The translations under genes were made by a program, and so were the position numbers. The notes beneath the pieces are model-generated. The model made no database searches and was not told where the DNA came from. It saw only the letters and a program-made list of their open reading frames with translations. Shown here in pieces: positions 30,802 to 41,214 of a stretch of 64,000 bases of DNA (positions are counted from its first letter, which is position 1; the number at the start of each line of letters is the position of its first letter). This DNA is from Azolla caroliniana (Eukaryota > Polypodiophyta). The stretch is taken from the NCBI GenBank assembly GCA_043228905.1, contig JBHGNT010000014.1, forward strand, positions 13,640,001 through 13,704,000, in the 5' to 3' direction.

Positions 30802-32093
30802 TGTTGGGCCCTTAGCTCCGACGATGAGATTAGCGGCGCCGTGGAGGTGGTCTCATTTGACGACACCCTTGGAGAGATCGGGAAGATTGTCGAAGAAGGC
30901 CTAAGTGAAGACCAGGTGATTCCGCTCGGTTCGGTGGAAATGTACGAAGTCATTGCGGACTTCGGGGAGAAGGTCGGGTCGGAACGGATGGCCCGCATAG
31001 ACACGAGGTATAGGACTGTGGACCGGGAGGTGAGGCCAGTCGTGGCACGCTTTCCGGAGGACAGTGAGGAGCGGATAACGGGGGTCGTGTAAGACCCAAG
31101 TTTGCAGAATCCAGCTGGCATAGGGCCCCGGTTCACCGACGAGTCGTTGCGGGAGCTTTCTACTGCCAGCGGAGGAGGACCGGTTTCGAAGGATGCTCAG
31201 GAGGCACGGGAAGGCCTTCGCATTCTCACCGGAGCAGATCAGATGCGTGGACCTGACGATTGTGGAGCCTCATGTGCCGTCGAACCTCATGTGCCGTTGA
31301 ACCTCAAACCAATAGGTACCATGGAACCTCAAGCCAATTCCGGTACCCAGGGCTCATATCCTGAAGCTGATGGAGCTACTGAAGAAGAAGGTGGAGGTGG
31401 GCATCCTCAAGCCATCGAGTGCCCCATATTTGAATCAGGCTGACCATTGATGAGTTTGCGGAAGCCTTCGCTAGAAGGTCGATCTATTTGGTTGGCGATC
31501 TATATTCAGGATACGACAAATTCCCACTAGCTGTAGAGAGCAAGGATATCATGACAATGTGGACTCCTCTCGATTTAGTGCGGATGTGTACCCTGACGCA
31601 AGGAGGGACCAATTCGGTAGCGTACATGGTGAACGCGATGAACAAGGTGTTGAGGGACTGCATCCCGGGCATCACCATGCCATTCTTGGATGACATCCCG
31701 ATCAAGGGATGTCCAGTGGAAGATAGGGATGAATCCGTCGGGCTGGATGGATGCCGAAGGATCGTGGCGAACCACATCAACGACTGCGAGAAGGTGCTAC
31801 AGAGGCTCGAGAGTGCGCGGCTCACCTTGTCCGGAGAGAACTCCGCATTAGGGCAATCCGAAATCTTGGTGGTTGGACACTTGTGCGGGCCTTATGTCTG
31901 GAAACTGTCTCCGGCAAAGGTGGAGGCCATCTCCGTGATGAAGGAAGATTGCAAGTCGTCTACAGAGGTTCGGAGGTTCTTGTGTGTGTGCGCGTTCTAC
32001 CACATCTGGATTCCGCATTACGCACAGGTCGCGGAACCGCTCTACGGGTTGCTGAAAAAGGGGCATAAGTTCAAATGGAACGAGGAGCACACT
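30802..32093 (+). pseudogene. G1 copy a RT region
   Basis: After the TGTTG duplication the G1 frame resumes with VVSFDDTLGEIGKIVEEG, VEMYEVIADFGEKVG and RFTDESLREL. A deletion of about 100 bp near 31438 removes the KWFTVPKKNDTLHFIQD and NKVTIRN blocks still present in copy b. The palm follows: LVGDLYSGYDKFPLAVESKD, LTQGGTNSVAYMVNAMNKVL and ITMPFLDDIPIKG with catalytic FLDD. The connection (ILVVGHLCGPY, EVRRFLCVCAFYHIWIPHY, GLLKKGHKFKWNEEHT) runs to 32093, where copy b enters. Also note a local duplication of the CATGTGCCGT segment near 31270. Confidence 0.8.
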
Positions 32094-32806
32094 GTCATGA
32101 AGAAAACCAGCCATAAGAGGAAATGGGGATTTGAGTGCGTGAACCATGACATGCGCGAATGTGCGCAAATTTTAAACAACTTTGTACATAGTCTAAGAAT
32201 AGGTCAGCGTGATGTAAACAAATTAAATATAAACATATTAATAGGTTAGGAAATCAATGCATATCTCTGTCCGAAGGGACATAGAATAATGATGATGTAA
32301 CTAGGATGTGATGACTCTTCCTCGCCGGCCTATAAAAGGGCAAGAGAAAGGACCAAATGATATCGCATTTTGGAGGAGAAGAGAGTGTTGTCGGACTTGG
32401 AACCAACCGCTAGTTCCATCTCTCTACAGGGTTTCTCTAGGCTGGTTGCCTTTGTCCGTGTAAGAAGCCCACGTGCTCCTGACAGAGGCTGCACGTTTTA
32501 TTTTGGTCTGTGTGCCGGAGTTGTTTAGTGTAGTTGTTGGTGAGCCAGTTGTAATCTTCTTGATCAATTGTAAACTTCTTTAATCTATTGTGATCTTTCA
32601 TAATCGTTGAAGGGTCCCTTTCTCCCATCTATCCTTTCACGTGTCATCATTTCCTTATCTGACAGGGACAAGCCATGTGCTGGCTAGTACCCAAGGCTCT
32701 CTGCCTCACTCTTCCTTTCTCTTTTCCTCCACCTTTGCATGCTCCTCGGTTCAGGGCCCCCGCGGTTCCGCTTTAGTTTCCTACGTGCACACGTGATACC
32801 ACGACA
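32094..32806 (+). repeat. 5' LTR of G1 copy b
   Basis: TGTCATGAAG to ACCACGACA, 713 bp. TATA box GGCCTATAAAAGGGC at about 32330; the downstream CT-rich stretch and GGTTCAGGGCCCC resemble the copy-a LTR. Confidence 0.9.
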
Positions 32807-32811
32807 TAATT

Positions 32812-32829
32812 TGGTGAACCCGACGTGAA
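32812..32829 (+). promoter_or_regulatory. tRNA-Trp-type primer-binding site of copy b
   Basis: TGGTGAACCCGACGTGAA, 5 nt after the LTR, identical to the copy-a site. Confidence 0.8.
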
Positions 32830-32852
32830 ACAAGCGGTAGAGGAGCTTGCAG

Positions 32853-33800
32853 ATGAGAGGATCCAAACTCGCCGAAGCCATGGCGGTGGCCGTCGACCGG
32901 CTGGTGAGCGCTCATTTTTCTTGAAAGTATTCAAGTTAGCACTTGGAGCGGATACATTGTGGATGAGCTTGAGGCTGGTATGAGATATATAAACCCGGGT
33001 GAGGGAAGAGGTGCCCTCTTCAGGGTCATCGAGTCAATTGTCGGCATGATAGGTCGGTTTGGAGGGAAGAACGTAACATGTTATTTGGAGGCCTATCGGG
33101 CCGAGGGACATCCCGGAGGACAAACGACTATTTGGATTCCCTCGGGTGGTGCGACCGGACATCCACATGGAGGTGCTCGAGATGCTGGCTGTTTGCTAAA
33201 TCTGGGAGGAGTTCGAAGGGCGGCTTCTCGAGAAATATGGGGACGACGACTCGCTTCGGTTATCGAAGCGGGACTTCATGGAATGGGTTGAGACCCTCGG
33301 GAAGGGGAGGAATGTGTCGGTGCTCCTCCAGTAGTTCCAGAAATGGTTTGCCCGGCTCTCGGCATTAGATAGGACCGTGCTTGACAAATCTGTGTCAAAG
33401 CTCTGGACGTGCAGGATCGAGAACAGGTAGGTCTCCTGCCGGAGATGGATGAAGGGCTCACGGCCGACTGGGTTGTGGTGAAGAGATTTTGTAGCCATTT
33501 TGACAAGCAGCACGAGTGGAGCGATGAAGGTTCGTCGACGGCGGAACTGGCAACGGTTAAGAAGCTTCAGGAGCCATTGCCAGCACGAAAGGAAGAGACC
33601 CGAAGTTGGTTTGAGTTGGGTTCGGCCCCAACCAGGGTGGTCAAGGGTCCATCTAGAGGAGCGGCTCTAGAAGAGTTAACGTAGATGGTACGTAATCTCC
33701 AGATCGCGCAGGACTGGAGAGATAGTGGAGAACAGTCACGTGACCGGAGGCCTCCGGCCAGACAACGATGCAAAAAGCCCTGGAATTGAACATTAGGCGC
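32853..33800 (+). pseudogene. G1 copy b gag, knuckle deleted
   Basis: Starts MRGSKLAEAMAVAVDRLVSA, then about 100 bp with no counterpart in the other copies (32915-33005) interrupts it. The gag blocks SIVGMIGRFGGKNVTCYLEA, EFEGRLLE and FMEWVET follow in shifting frames, and then LEELT..MVRNLQIAQDW. At about 33770 the knuckle-coding segment is missing: the sequence jumps from ACAACGATGC to AAAAAGCCCTGG. Copy a has about 130 bp there. Confidence 0.75.
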
Positions 33801-35100
33801 GGCGGAATGAAGAGGTTGATGGAAGAAGCCGCGGCGCGGCACACCAAGGCCATCCACTATTCGGTGTCAATCGGCATCCAGGTCGGGAGCGACGGTAGCC
33901 AAAATACGAAGGAATCCAGATTCTGGTCATCGATGCTACAAGGCCTCTCCATAGTGCGAATGAGGAAGGAAGAAGCGGACCGCGCGGAGAAGCGGGTCCG
34001 ACAGGTTACCGGATGGCACGATCCGGTTGAGGAGAAGACCGGTTTCGTGGAAGTCACATGCCAGAACTACGAGGTTCTAGTTGAGGACAAGCGAACGGGG
34101 AAGGCCGGAGGAACCGGACCTTCGAAACGGTACAAGACACGGAACAGACCGGGAAAGAATGACTTTCGTAGTCCCGGTCCGCAAGATAGAGTGAAGTCGG
34201 CCGGTTATCGGCTGAGCACGGAGATTGAGAGATCGACGACTTGTGGAAGGTCCTCGAGGAGCGGATCCTCGATAGCAAGGTGGAACTATCATTGAGAGAG
34301 GTGCTCGGGATCATGAAGAAGGAGTTCCACGATTCAATCGTGGACTTGGTGAAACGTAAACTGCTCTTGGCAGAACCGGAACCGGAGAAGCCCGTGGAGG
34401 TGTGGACGACGCACCTAGAGGATGTGGCCTTGGAAGATGAGTTGGCAAAGAGCCACTATTCGAAGTTACACTAGGCTAGAGCTACTATGGAGACCCCAGT
34501 CTGGATCGGGAACGTCCAGGAGCCGGTGGTAGCACTTATAGATCACGGTTCCGAAGTAAACCTGATGTCCATGGACTTCTACAAAAAGGGCAAATGGCCA
34601 ATCAACACCGAGCACGGGTGGAAGATACATGCGACCATGCGTGCTACGGAGGAACTACACAGGGCATGCTCGAACGTACACGTCAAAATTGGGGACGTCG
34701 AGATAGATCAACACTTTTTCGTGCAGGAGACTTCTTTGCACCCAGTGATACTCGGCAAACCATACATTACAGCTTCCCACATGGAGCCCAAGGTGTTGGA
34801 CAACAGTTCAGCGTACGCACGCGTAAAGAGCCAAGATGGACGTCATTCCGTCCAGTTTTTTGAGGGTACAACCAAACTAAGAGCACAACCGTGAGACTCT
34901 CGGCAGTGATGACCGAGGGGATTTTTAGACATGGCTATCCAAGCGTGGGGCCATGATAGTTTGGACACCTCATAGGAACCCGACACATGTATCATAGGTA
35001 GGAAATTTTGGTTCTTCGAAAATAGAGGTTGTACGATAACCCACATCGGCGGCCGGGAAAGAAGAAGGGTCGAGGAGTGTCTCAGGGCGTGCGGAGCCCT
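33801..35100 (+). pseudogene. G1 copy b spacer and DHGSE-type protease
   Basis: The frame 34487-34894 is the best-preserved protease of this family in the window: VVALIDHGSEVNLMSMDFYK, then HGWKIHATMRATEELHRACS, IDQHFFVQETSLHPVILGK, PYITASHMEPKVLDN and YARVKSQDGRHSVQFF. The acidic residue in LIDHGSE should be the catalytic Asp. The preceding spacer (33801-34480) includes EVLGIMKKEFHDSIVDLVKR. A stop separates them at about 34474. Confidence 0.8.
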
Positions 35101-36470
35101 TAGCCCCGACGGTGAGATTAGCGGCTCCGTGGAGGCAGTCTCTTTCGACGACACCGTGGGAGAGATAGGGAAGATGTTCGATGAAGGCCGTAGTGAAGAC
35201 CAGGTGATTGCGGTTAGTTCCGTGGAAATGTACGAAGTCATTGCCGACTTCAGGGAGAAGGTCGGGTCGGACGGTCTGCGTAGACACAAGGTACAAGATT
35301 GTGGACTGAAAGGTGAGGCCAATGGCGACTCCCTTGCCGGTTTAGGGTTTAGGGTTTAGGGAGGAACGGATGAAGGGGGTCACGTCAGACCCAAGTTTGT
35401 GGAATCCGGCCAGGATAGGGCACCGGTTCACCGATATAACGCTACGGTAGCTCAAGATCGGTGGGGGTGGCTTTCTACTCCCGGCAGAGGAGGACCGGTT
35501 TCGGAGGATGCTCGGGAGGCACAAGAAGGCCTTTGCATTATCGTCGGAGGAGATCGGGTGCGTGGACCCTATGATCGTGGAACCAATGGTTATCTTCACA
35601 GTACCGCATGTGTCGTGGAACCTCAAGCCGATTCTAGTACCCAGAGCTCACATTCCGAAGTTGATGGAGCTGCTGAAGCAGAAGGTGGATATGGGCATCC
35701 TCGAACTATTGAGTGCCCCGTATTCAAATAAGTGGTTTACGGTGCCGAAGAAGAACGACACGTTGCACTTCATTCAGGACTGCAGTCGATCAATAAGGTG
35801 ACCATTCGAAACACAGGAATTGGGCCGACCATTGACGAGTTCGCAGAGGCCTTCGCTGGAAGGTCAATCTATTTGGTTGGCAATCTGTACTCAAGATACG
35901 ACCAATTGCAACTAGCCGTAGAGAGCAAGGATATCACGACAATGCAGAGTCCTCTCGATTTAGTGCGGATGTGTACCCTGCCGCAAGGAGGGACCAACTC
36001 GGTGGCGCACATAGTGAACGCAATGAACAAGGTGCTAAGGAACTGCATCCCGAACATCACCATGTCATTCTTGGACAACATCCCGATCAAGGGATGTTTG
36101 TGGAAGATAAGGATGATTCTGTTGGGCCGAATGGATGCTGAAGGTTCATGGCAGATCACATCAACGACTGCGAGAAGGTGCTACAAAGGCTCGAGTGTGC
36201 GCGGCGCACCTTCTCCAGAGAGAAGTCGGCTTTTGAGCAATCCAAAATCTTGGTGGTTGGACACTTGTGTGGGCCTTACGGTCGGAAACCGTCTCCAGCG
36301 AAGGTGGAGGCCATCTCCGCATTGAAAGAGGAGTGCAATTTGGTAACGAAGGTCCGGAGGTTCCTAGGTGCGTGCGTGTTCTATCACGTCTAGATCCCGC
36401 ATTACCCACACGTCGCAGAACCGTTGTACCGGTTGTTGAAAAAGGGGTGTAAGTTCGAATGGAATGAGGA
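35101..36470 (+). pseudogene. G1 copy b RT
   Basis: Blocks in order: SFDDTVGEIGKMFDEG, SVEMYEVIADFREKVG, a TTTAGGG-like triplet run (35340-35360), IVEPMVIFTVPHVSWNLKP, ELLSAPYSNKWFTVPKKNDT, NKVTIRNTGIGPTIDEFAEA, LVGNLYSRYDQLQLAVESKD, LPQGGTNSVAHIVNAMNKVL, ITMSFLDNIPIKG and ILVVGHLCGPYGRKPSPAK. The catalytic FLDD has become FLDN. Frame changes occur near 35770 and 36100. Confidence 0.8.
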
Positions 36471-38345
36471 GCACATCGAGTCGGTCTGGAGGTTGAAGGA
36501 GGCACTAGCCGCAACACCAGCCCTCCGGAAAGAGGTTTATGGGAAGGGCGTCCCGGTTTTTGTGAGTGTGGACACGAGTCCGACCGGGATCGGATGGATG
36601 GTCAATAAGGAGGACGAGATCGGCACGAGACTCCCCATCTGGTTTGGGGCGAAGGTACTGAGCGAGCGACAACGAGGATACACCTAGGTTAAGTGCGAAC
36701 TTTGGGGTATTGTTTCTGCAGTCAAGGCCGACAAAGACTATCTAATCAGGATGGAGGTAGTAATCGAGAAGGACTGCCACCCTATCCTAGGTATGGTTTC
36801 CGAATGCGCGACTCCGGACCTGGCCATTGCTCAGGTGGATCGCGTACATTAAATCCCTGAATCCGGAGATACAACACATCTCCGGGAAGGACAACACCAT
36901 GGCTGATATGCTTTCAAGAGCGCGATTTGATGATGAGGACGGCATGGTGTCTGAAGACGAAGAAGTCGGTGTAGACTTCTTCGAGTTGGCTCGCATAGCG
37001 GCAAGGGGGTGGGGCACTACGACACTTAACGAATTTAACGAGGACAAGTATGACGGAGAGTGGCTCCAGATCGGCAGGTTCTTGAGGACGTTAGCACCGG
37101 ATACGACGTGGATGAAGTGCGAGGCAAGCAGGATCCGGAAGAAGGCATACCGGTTCTTCTTGCGGAATGGAAGTATATGGAAGCATCCAAAGAACCAAAA
37201 CGGCATTCCGCTTCGCGTACTGATAAGAAAAGAGGAAATGAATGCACTATTATCGGCGTATCACGAGAGCCGTTGGCCACGTTCAAGAAACTGAAAGAGA
37301 GGTATTGGTGGCCGGGGATGTACCGGGACGCACATCAGTTCGTAACGACCTGCGAGAGCTGCCAGTTGCATTTGGTGATCCACCGACTGTCCATTTCAAA
37401 TGGATGGTCAATTTAGTGACGATGCCGATGGGGATAGGGTAGATGCGGTACCTGGTGCTTGCGCGAGAAGACCTGACGAACCAAGTGGAGGGTTGTGCGC
37501 CACAGAACAAGACGATTGTGGCCGTTTGTCGGTTCTTGATCGAAGAGGTGGTCTACCGGTACGGCTGCGTGGGGAAGATCGTGGCTGACCAAGGAGAGCT
37601 AGACGCGCAAGAGGCCGAAGAGTTGTTTGGCCGATTAGGGGTGAAACTCTCCATCACGACGGCGTACTATCCAGAAGTGAATGGAAAGATACAGCGCGGA
37701 CACCGGCCAATCGTAAAGGCATTGGTACAAGCATGCGAAGGGCAAGTCGGGAATTGGCCATGACTCCAACCTTACGCGTTATGGGCAGACCAAACGACGC
37801 ATAGTTCGGTGACCGAATTCATGATGGCGGAGGTGATGTACGGGCAGAAGCCGATCATGCTGATAGAACGAACTATTTCCTCATGGGCAGCAATCAACTA
37901 GAGAGACGAGATGAGCCAAGAAGAGTTGTTGGCAGCGCGGATTCGACAACTCGAGTGGAGGCCGGAGGACGTAGATCGGGCGAAAGTGAAGTTGCACGCG
38001 GCAAGGAAGAAGAACAAAGACCGGTTTGACCGGATGCACTGGCTACGACCGAAGAAGATCGAGGAAGGCGACTGGGTATTGGTTTACGACAACAGCCTTG
38101 ACAATCAGCACAAGGCAACGCGTAAATTCACCAGAAGGTAGTTCGGGCCCTACGTCGTAACGAGCATGAACGACAACAGCACCTACCATCTTGCAGAGCT
38201 CGACAAAACGCGGATAACAATACCGGTGTCAGGAAAGAGGAGCAAAGTGTTCAAGAAGCGGCATGAAGATGAATCGAACCAGGGGAGCACGAATGATGGC
38301 GGCAACCGGACCTAAACAGACGACGGATCGAAGAGCCGGTTTTTC
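36471..38345 (+). pseudogene. G1 copy b RNase H and integrase
   Basis: RNase H: RKEVYGKGVPVFVSVDTSP and SERQRGYT, then KADKDYL. Linker: RWIAYIKSLNPEIQHISGKD, DNTMADMLSRARFDDEDGMV and RFFLRNGSIWKHPK. Integrase: KERYWWPGMYRDAHQFVTTC with CESC zinc ligands, core blocks WMVNLVTMPMG, IVADQGELD and TTAYYPEVNGKIQRGH, in which the third acidic residue (E in KIE of copy a) has become Q. C-terminal blocks: ARIRQLEWRPEDVD and KKIEEGDWVLVYDNSLDNQH. No chromodomain is seen. Several stops. Confidence 0.8.
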
Positions 38346-38401
38346 CCCGGAATCTATCTCTTTCAGCGCATACCGGTGGATGCACAGTTTAGTGGGGTGG
38401 A

Positions 38402-39114
38402 TGTTGTGAAGAAAATCGGCCATAGGAGGAAACGGGGAGTCAAGCGCCTGAACCATGACATGTGCGAATGCGTGCAAATTTTAAACAACTTTGTACATAG
38501 TCTAAGAATAGGTCGGCATGATGTAAACAAATTAAATATAAACATATTAATAGGTTAGGAAATTAAAGCATATCTCTGTCCAAAGGGATAGAGAATAATG
38601 ATGATGTAACTAGGATGTGATGGCTCTTCCTTGCCGGCCTATAAAAGGGCGAGAGAAAGGACCAAAAGATATCGTGTTTTGGAGGAGAAGGGAGTGTTGT
38701 CAGACTGGGAACCGGGCGCTAGTTCCATCTCTCTACAGGGTTTCTCTAGGTTGGTCGCCTCTGTCCGCGTAGGAAGCCCTCATGATCCCGGCAGATGCTC
38801 CACGTTGTATTTTGGTCTGTGTGCGGGAGTTGTTTGGTGTCGTTGCCGGCGAGCCGGTTGCAATCTTCTTGATCAATTGTAACCTTCTTTAATCTATTGT
38901 AATATTTCGTAATCGCTGAAGGGTCCCTTTTTCCCATCTATCTTTCGTGTGTCGTCGTGTCTTTGTCTCACAGAGATAAGCCCTGTGCTAGCCGGTACCT
39001 GGCGCTCGCCGCCTCACTCTTCCTTTCTCTTTTCCTCCACCTTTGCACGCTCCTCGGTTCAGGGACCCCACTGTCCGGCTTTAGTTTCCTACGCGCATGC
39101 GTGATAACTCGACA
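38402..39114 (+). repeat. 3' LTR of G1 copy b
   Basis: TGTTGTGAAG to ACTCGACA, 713 bp, alignable end to end with 32094-32806. Confidence 0.9.
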
Positions 39115-39268
39115 ACGCAGAGTCGGTCCGAATGTTAAAAGAGATGCTAGCCGCGGCACCGGCCCTCCGGAAAGTGGTTTACGGAAAGGGGGTCCCGGTT
39201 TATGTGATCATGGACACGAGCCCGACCGGAATCGAATGGGTGGTCAATCAGGAGGATGAGAACGGTGC
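39115..39268 (+). pseudogene. G1 copy a RNase H, first part
   Basis: After the copy-b duplication, copy a continues with ESVRMLKEMLAAAPALRKVV, YGKGVPVYVIMDTSPTGIEW and NQEDENGA, cut at 39268 by chromovirus B (GGTGC duplication). Confidence 0.8.
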
Positions 39269-39455
39269 TGTCAGAACCAAGGATAAAAGATAGAGTGATG
39301 GAAGAAGGATAGAGAAGAATGGATGTATAAGATAGAGAAAGAAAGAGAATGGATACAAGATATGTAATGAGAGCTAAATACTGGTGTTGATTCGAATTGA
39401 TTTGAGAATACATGTATGCGCTTATTTATAGGTTCCTATAGAATAGCTTAGAGAT

Positions 39456-39518
39456 TTCTAGAATGTTCTAGAATGTTCTAGACCTAGAATGCTCTAGGAC
39501 ATTCTAGAATAATCTAGA
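39456..39518 (-). promoter_or_regulatory. Heat-shock-element-like array and TATA box in LTR
   Basis: TTCTAGAATGTTCTAGAATG followed by more TTCTAGA units gives alternating TTC and GAA triplets with 2-bp spacing, the binding pattern of heat-shock factors. On the element's strand a TATAAATAAG box (39430-39421) lies about 26 bp downstream of the array. The equivalent array in the other LTR is 43309-43380. Confidence 0.75.
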
Positions 39519-39584
39519 GTTTTTACAATAATCAATGTAATACAAGAAGTAGCTTTTATTGTTTCATATAACAATAAGCTATCT

Positions 39585-39640
39585 TAATGGTTGACGTTTT
39601 CAAGTATGAATTACAAGGTTCGAGGTTCAAGTCCGGGTGA
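39585..39640 (+). other. tRNA-like box A/box B pair in the chromovirus LTR
   Basis: On the plus strand (antisense to the element) TATCTTAATGGTTGACG resembles a pol III box A. About 20-25 bp further GGTTCAAGTCC (39624-39634) fits the box B consensus, followed by CGGGTGACGCCA like a tRNA 3' end. No complete cloverleaf could be drawn. Confidence 0.35.
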
Positions 39641-39651
39641 CGCCATAATGG

Positions 39652-40770
39652 TCATGTGTTCATGACACTATCCCTCCTTCGAGAACGCCGAGTGGAAGTC
39701 GCCGTTAACATTGTTGGGCCGGGCTTGTTTGGATAGTGACGATGGAAGTCGTTGACCAGAGCTTCAGCATTACAAACATTATCGATGGGTTCCCAAGTGC
39801 GATCACTCGGAGGATAACCAAGCCAATCAACTAGATAATAAAGCTTATTGCGCACAATCTTAGAATCGAGAATAGCAGCTACCTCGTATTCGGGGCCGTC
39901 CACAAGTTGTACAGAAGGCGGTGGTGGCACGACACAATCAGGAATTAAAGAGGTGTGGCAAGGTTCCAAAAGAGAGCTATGAAAGACAGGGTGAAGCTGC
40001 ATATGTGCAGGAAGGTTAAGACGAAATGTTGCATCATTAATCTGCGCCGTGATGACAAAAGGACCTAAGCGTTGATAGTCAAGCTTAGCACACGATCGGG
40101 TAGTCTTGATGTGACGACGAAGCAACCATACACGGTCACCAACCTTAAACGGAGACTTAAGACGATGTCGATCGGCATTGGTCTTATGGTGTGCTTGCGC
40201 TTTCTGAAGATGTGACGATAACTCGAACTGGATTTCTTGTAGTCGGTAGAGGTGATGCGCCGCACTAGGCTTTCGTGACACCTCGGGAAGATCCAGTATA
40301 CACCATCGAGGGTGGTTGCCGGTGTAGGCAAAGAAAGGTGTAACTTTGGTAGAAGAGTGGACCGTGTTGTTGTATGCAAACTCAGCAAGATGTAAAATTT
40401 TACTCCAATCATCTTGTTGATAACTAATGAAACATCGAAGATATTGCTCGAGTGTCTGATTTGTGCGCTCTGTTTGTCCGTCAGTTTGTGGATGATAAGC
40501 CGAAGAGAGTTTGCAAGAGATTTTGAGGCCTGCCCATAGGTGCTTCCAAAAGTGTGAGATAAATTGAGGACCTCGATCACTAATAATATCATTCGGGAGA
40601 CCATGATGGCGAAACACTTCACGCATAATGAGATCTGCAGTTTCTTCACTATTGATGGTCTTTACACATGGTACAAAATGTGCCATCTTGGTGAACCGAT
40701 CCACTACTGTTAAAATAGTATCAAAGCCTTTGGAAGGTGGCAGATCCGTAATGAAATCCATAGAAATAGA
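39652..40770 (-). pseudogene. Chromovirus B integrase core and chromodomain
   Basis: The minus strand from 40761 reads MDFITDLPPSKGFDTILTVV with the first catalytic Asp, then DRGPQFISHFWKHL with the second, and SSAYHPQTDGQTERTNQTLE with the Glu. The GPFVITAQINDATF-type C-terminal fold follows, then a chromodomain YYLVDWLGYPPSDRTWEP ending FHRHYPNKPGP. The chromodomain should direct integration to modified chromatin. It is separated from the upstream half only by TGA at NKP*QSIS, where TGG (Trp) is expected. Confidence 0.9.
39668..39684 (-). promoter_or_regulatory. Polypurine tract of chromovirus B
   Basis: The minus strand reads CGAAGGAGGGATAG directly before the 3' LTR. Confidence 0.8.
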
Positions 40771-40773
40771 CTG

Positions 40774-41214
40774 TCATGGCTTGTTGGGAGGGGGTAATGG
40801 TTGTAGTAAGCCATAAGGGTGATGCCGGGGTATTTTGGCGCGACAGCAGGTGTCACAAGTGCGAACATAATCTTCGACAAATTTTTGCAAGTGAGGCCAC
40901 CAAAACGAACGTTTCACCAGCTCAATGGTCTTGGAAATACCAAAATGTCCAGCCATGGGGGCATCATGACAATGTTCCAACACTTGAAGTCGGGGTGATC
41001 CGTCGGGGACGTAAAGGAGATTCTTGTAGAAGAGTAAACCATCTTGCCACTTGAAGTCCTGATAATGTTGAGATGACCCTAGCAATGTGGAGCAAGATGG
41101 ATGACTTGAACCACAGTGGGCTAAGACATCCTTAGCAAAATCATCCGAATGAAGTTGTTGCCGAATAGTGTCAAGAAGGGTAGAATCAAGTGGTGTGGCA
41201 TAAATTGTTGTTAC
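40774..41214 (-). pseudogene. Chromovirus B integrase zinc-binding region
   Basis: The minus-strand frame continues from the 656-codon frame after an in-frame TAG (41217-41215). It reads TTIYATPLDSTLLDTIRQQL, then QDFKWQDGLLFYKNLLYVPD, HDAPMAGHFGISKTIELVKR and TCDTCCRAKIPRHHPYG, with the HHCC zinc ligands. It ends at the TGA noted for the core. Confidence 0.9.

Larger units (their letters stand above)
32094..39114 (+). mobile_element. G1-family Ty3 retrotransposon, copy b
   Basis: A 7021-bp element with two 713-bp LTRs, inserted in the RT/RNase H border of copy a. A 4-bp target duplication is ACAC at 32090-32093 and ACGC at 39115-39118; removal of the element restores EEHTESV in copy a. Gag, protease, RT, RNase H and integrase are all present with stops, and the gag knuckle is deleted. 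LTRs differ at roughly one position in nine by eye, mostly transitions. Confidence 0.9.
39269..39667 (-). repeat. 3' LTR of chromovirus B (complete)
   Basis: 399 bp, TG..CA. On the minus strand it runs from 39667 through U3 (tRNA-like motif, then heat-shock-like array), TATA box, and a purine/pyrimidine-biased downstream part to 39269. Confidence 0.9.

Noticed and set aside
35340-35360. Telomere-like TTTAGGG units
   Set aside because: Only about three units, inside the coding region of G1 copy b; too short to be an interstitial telomere tract.
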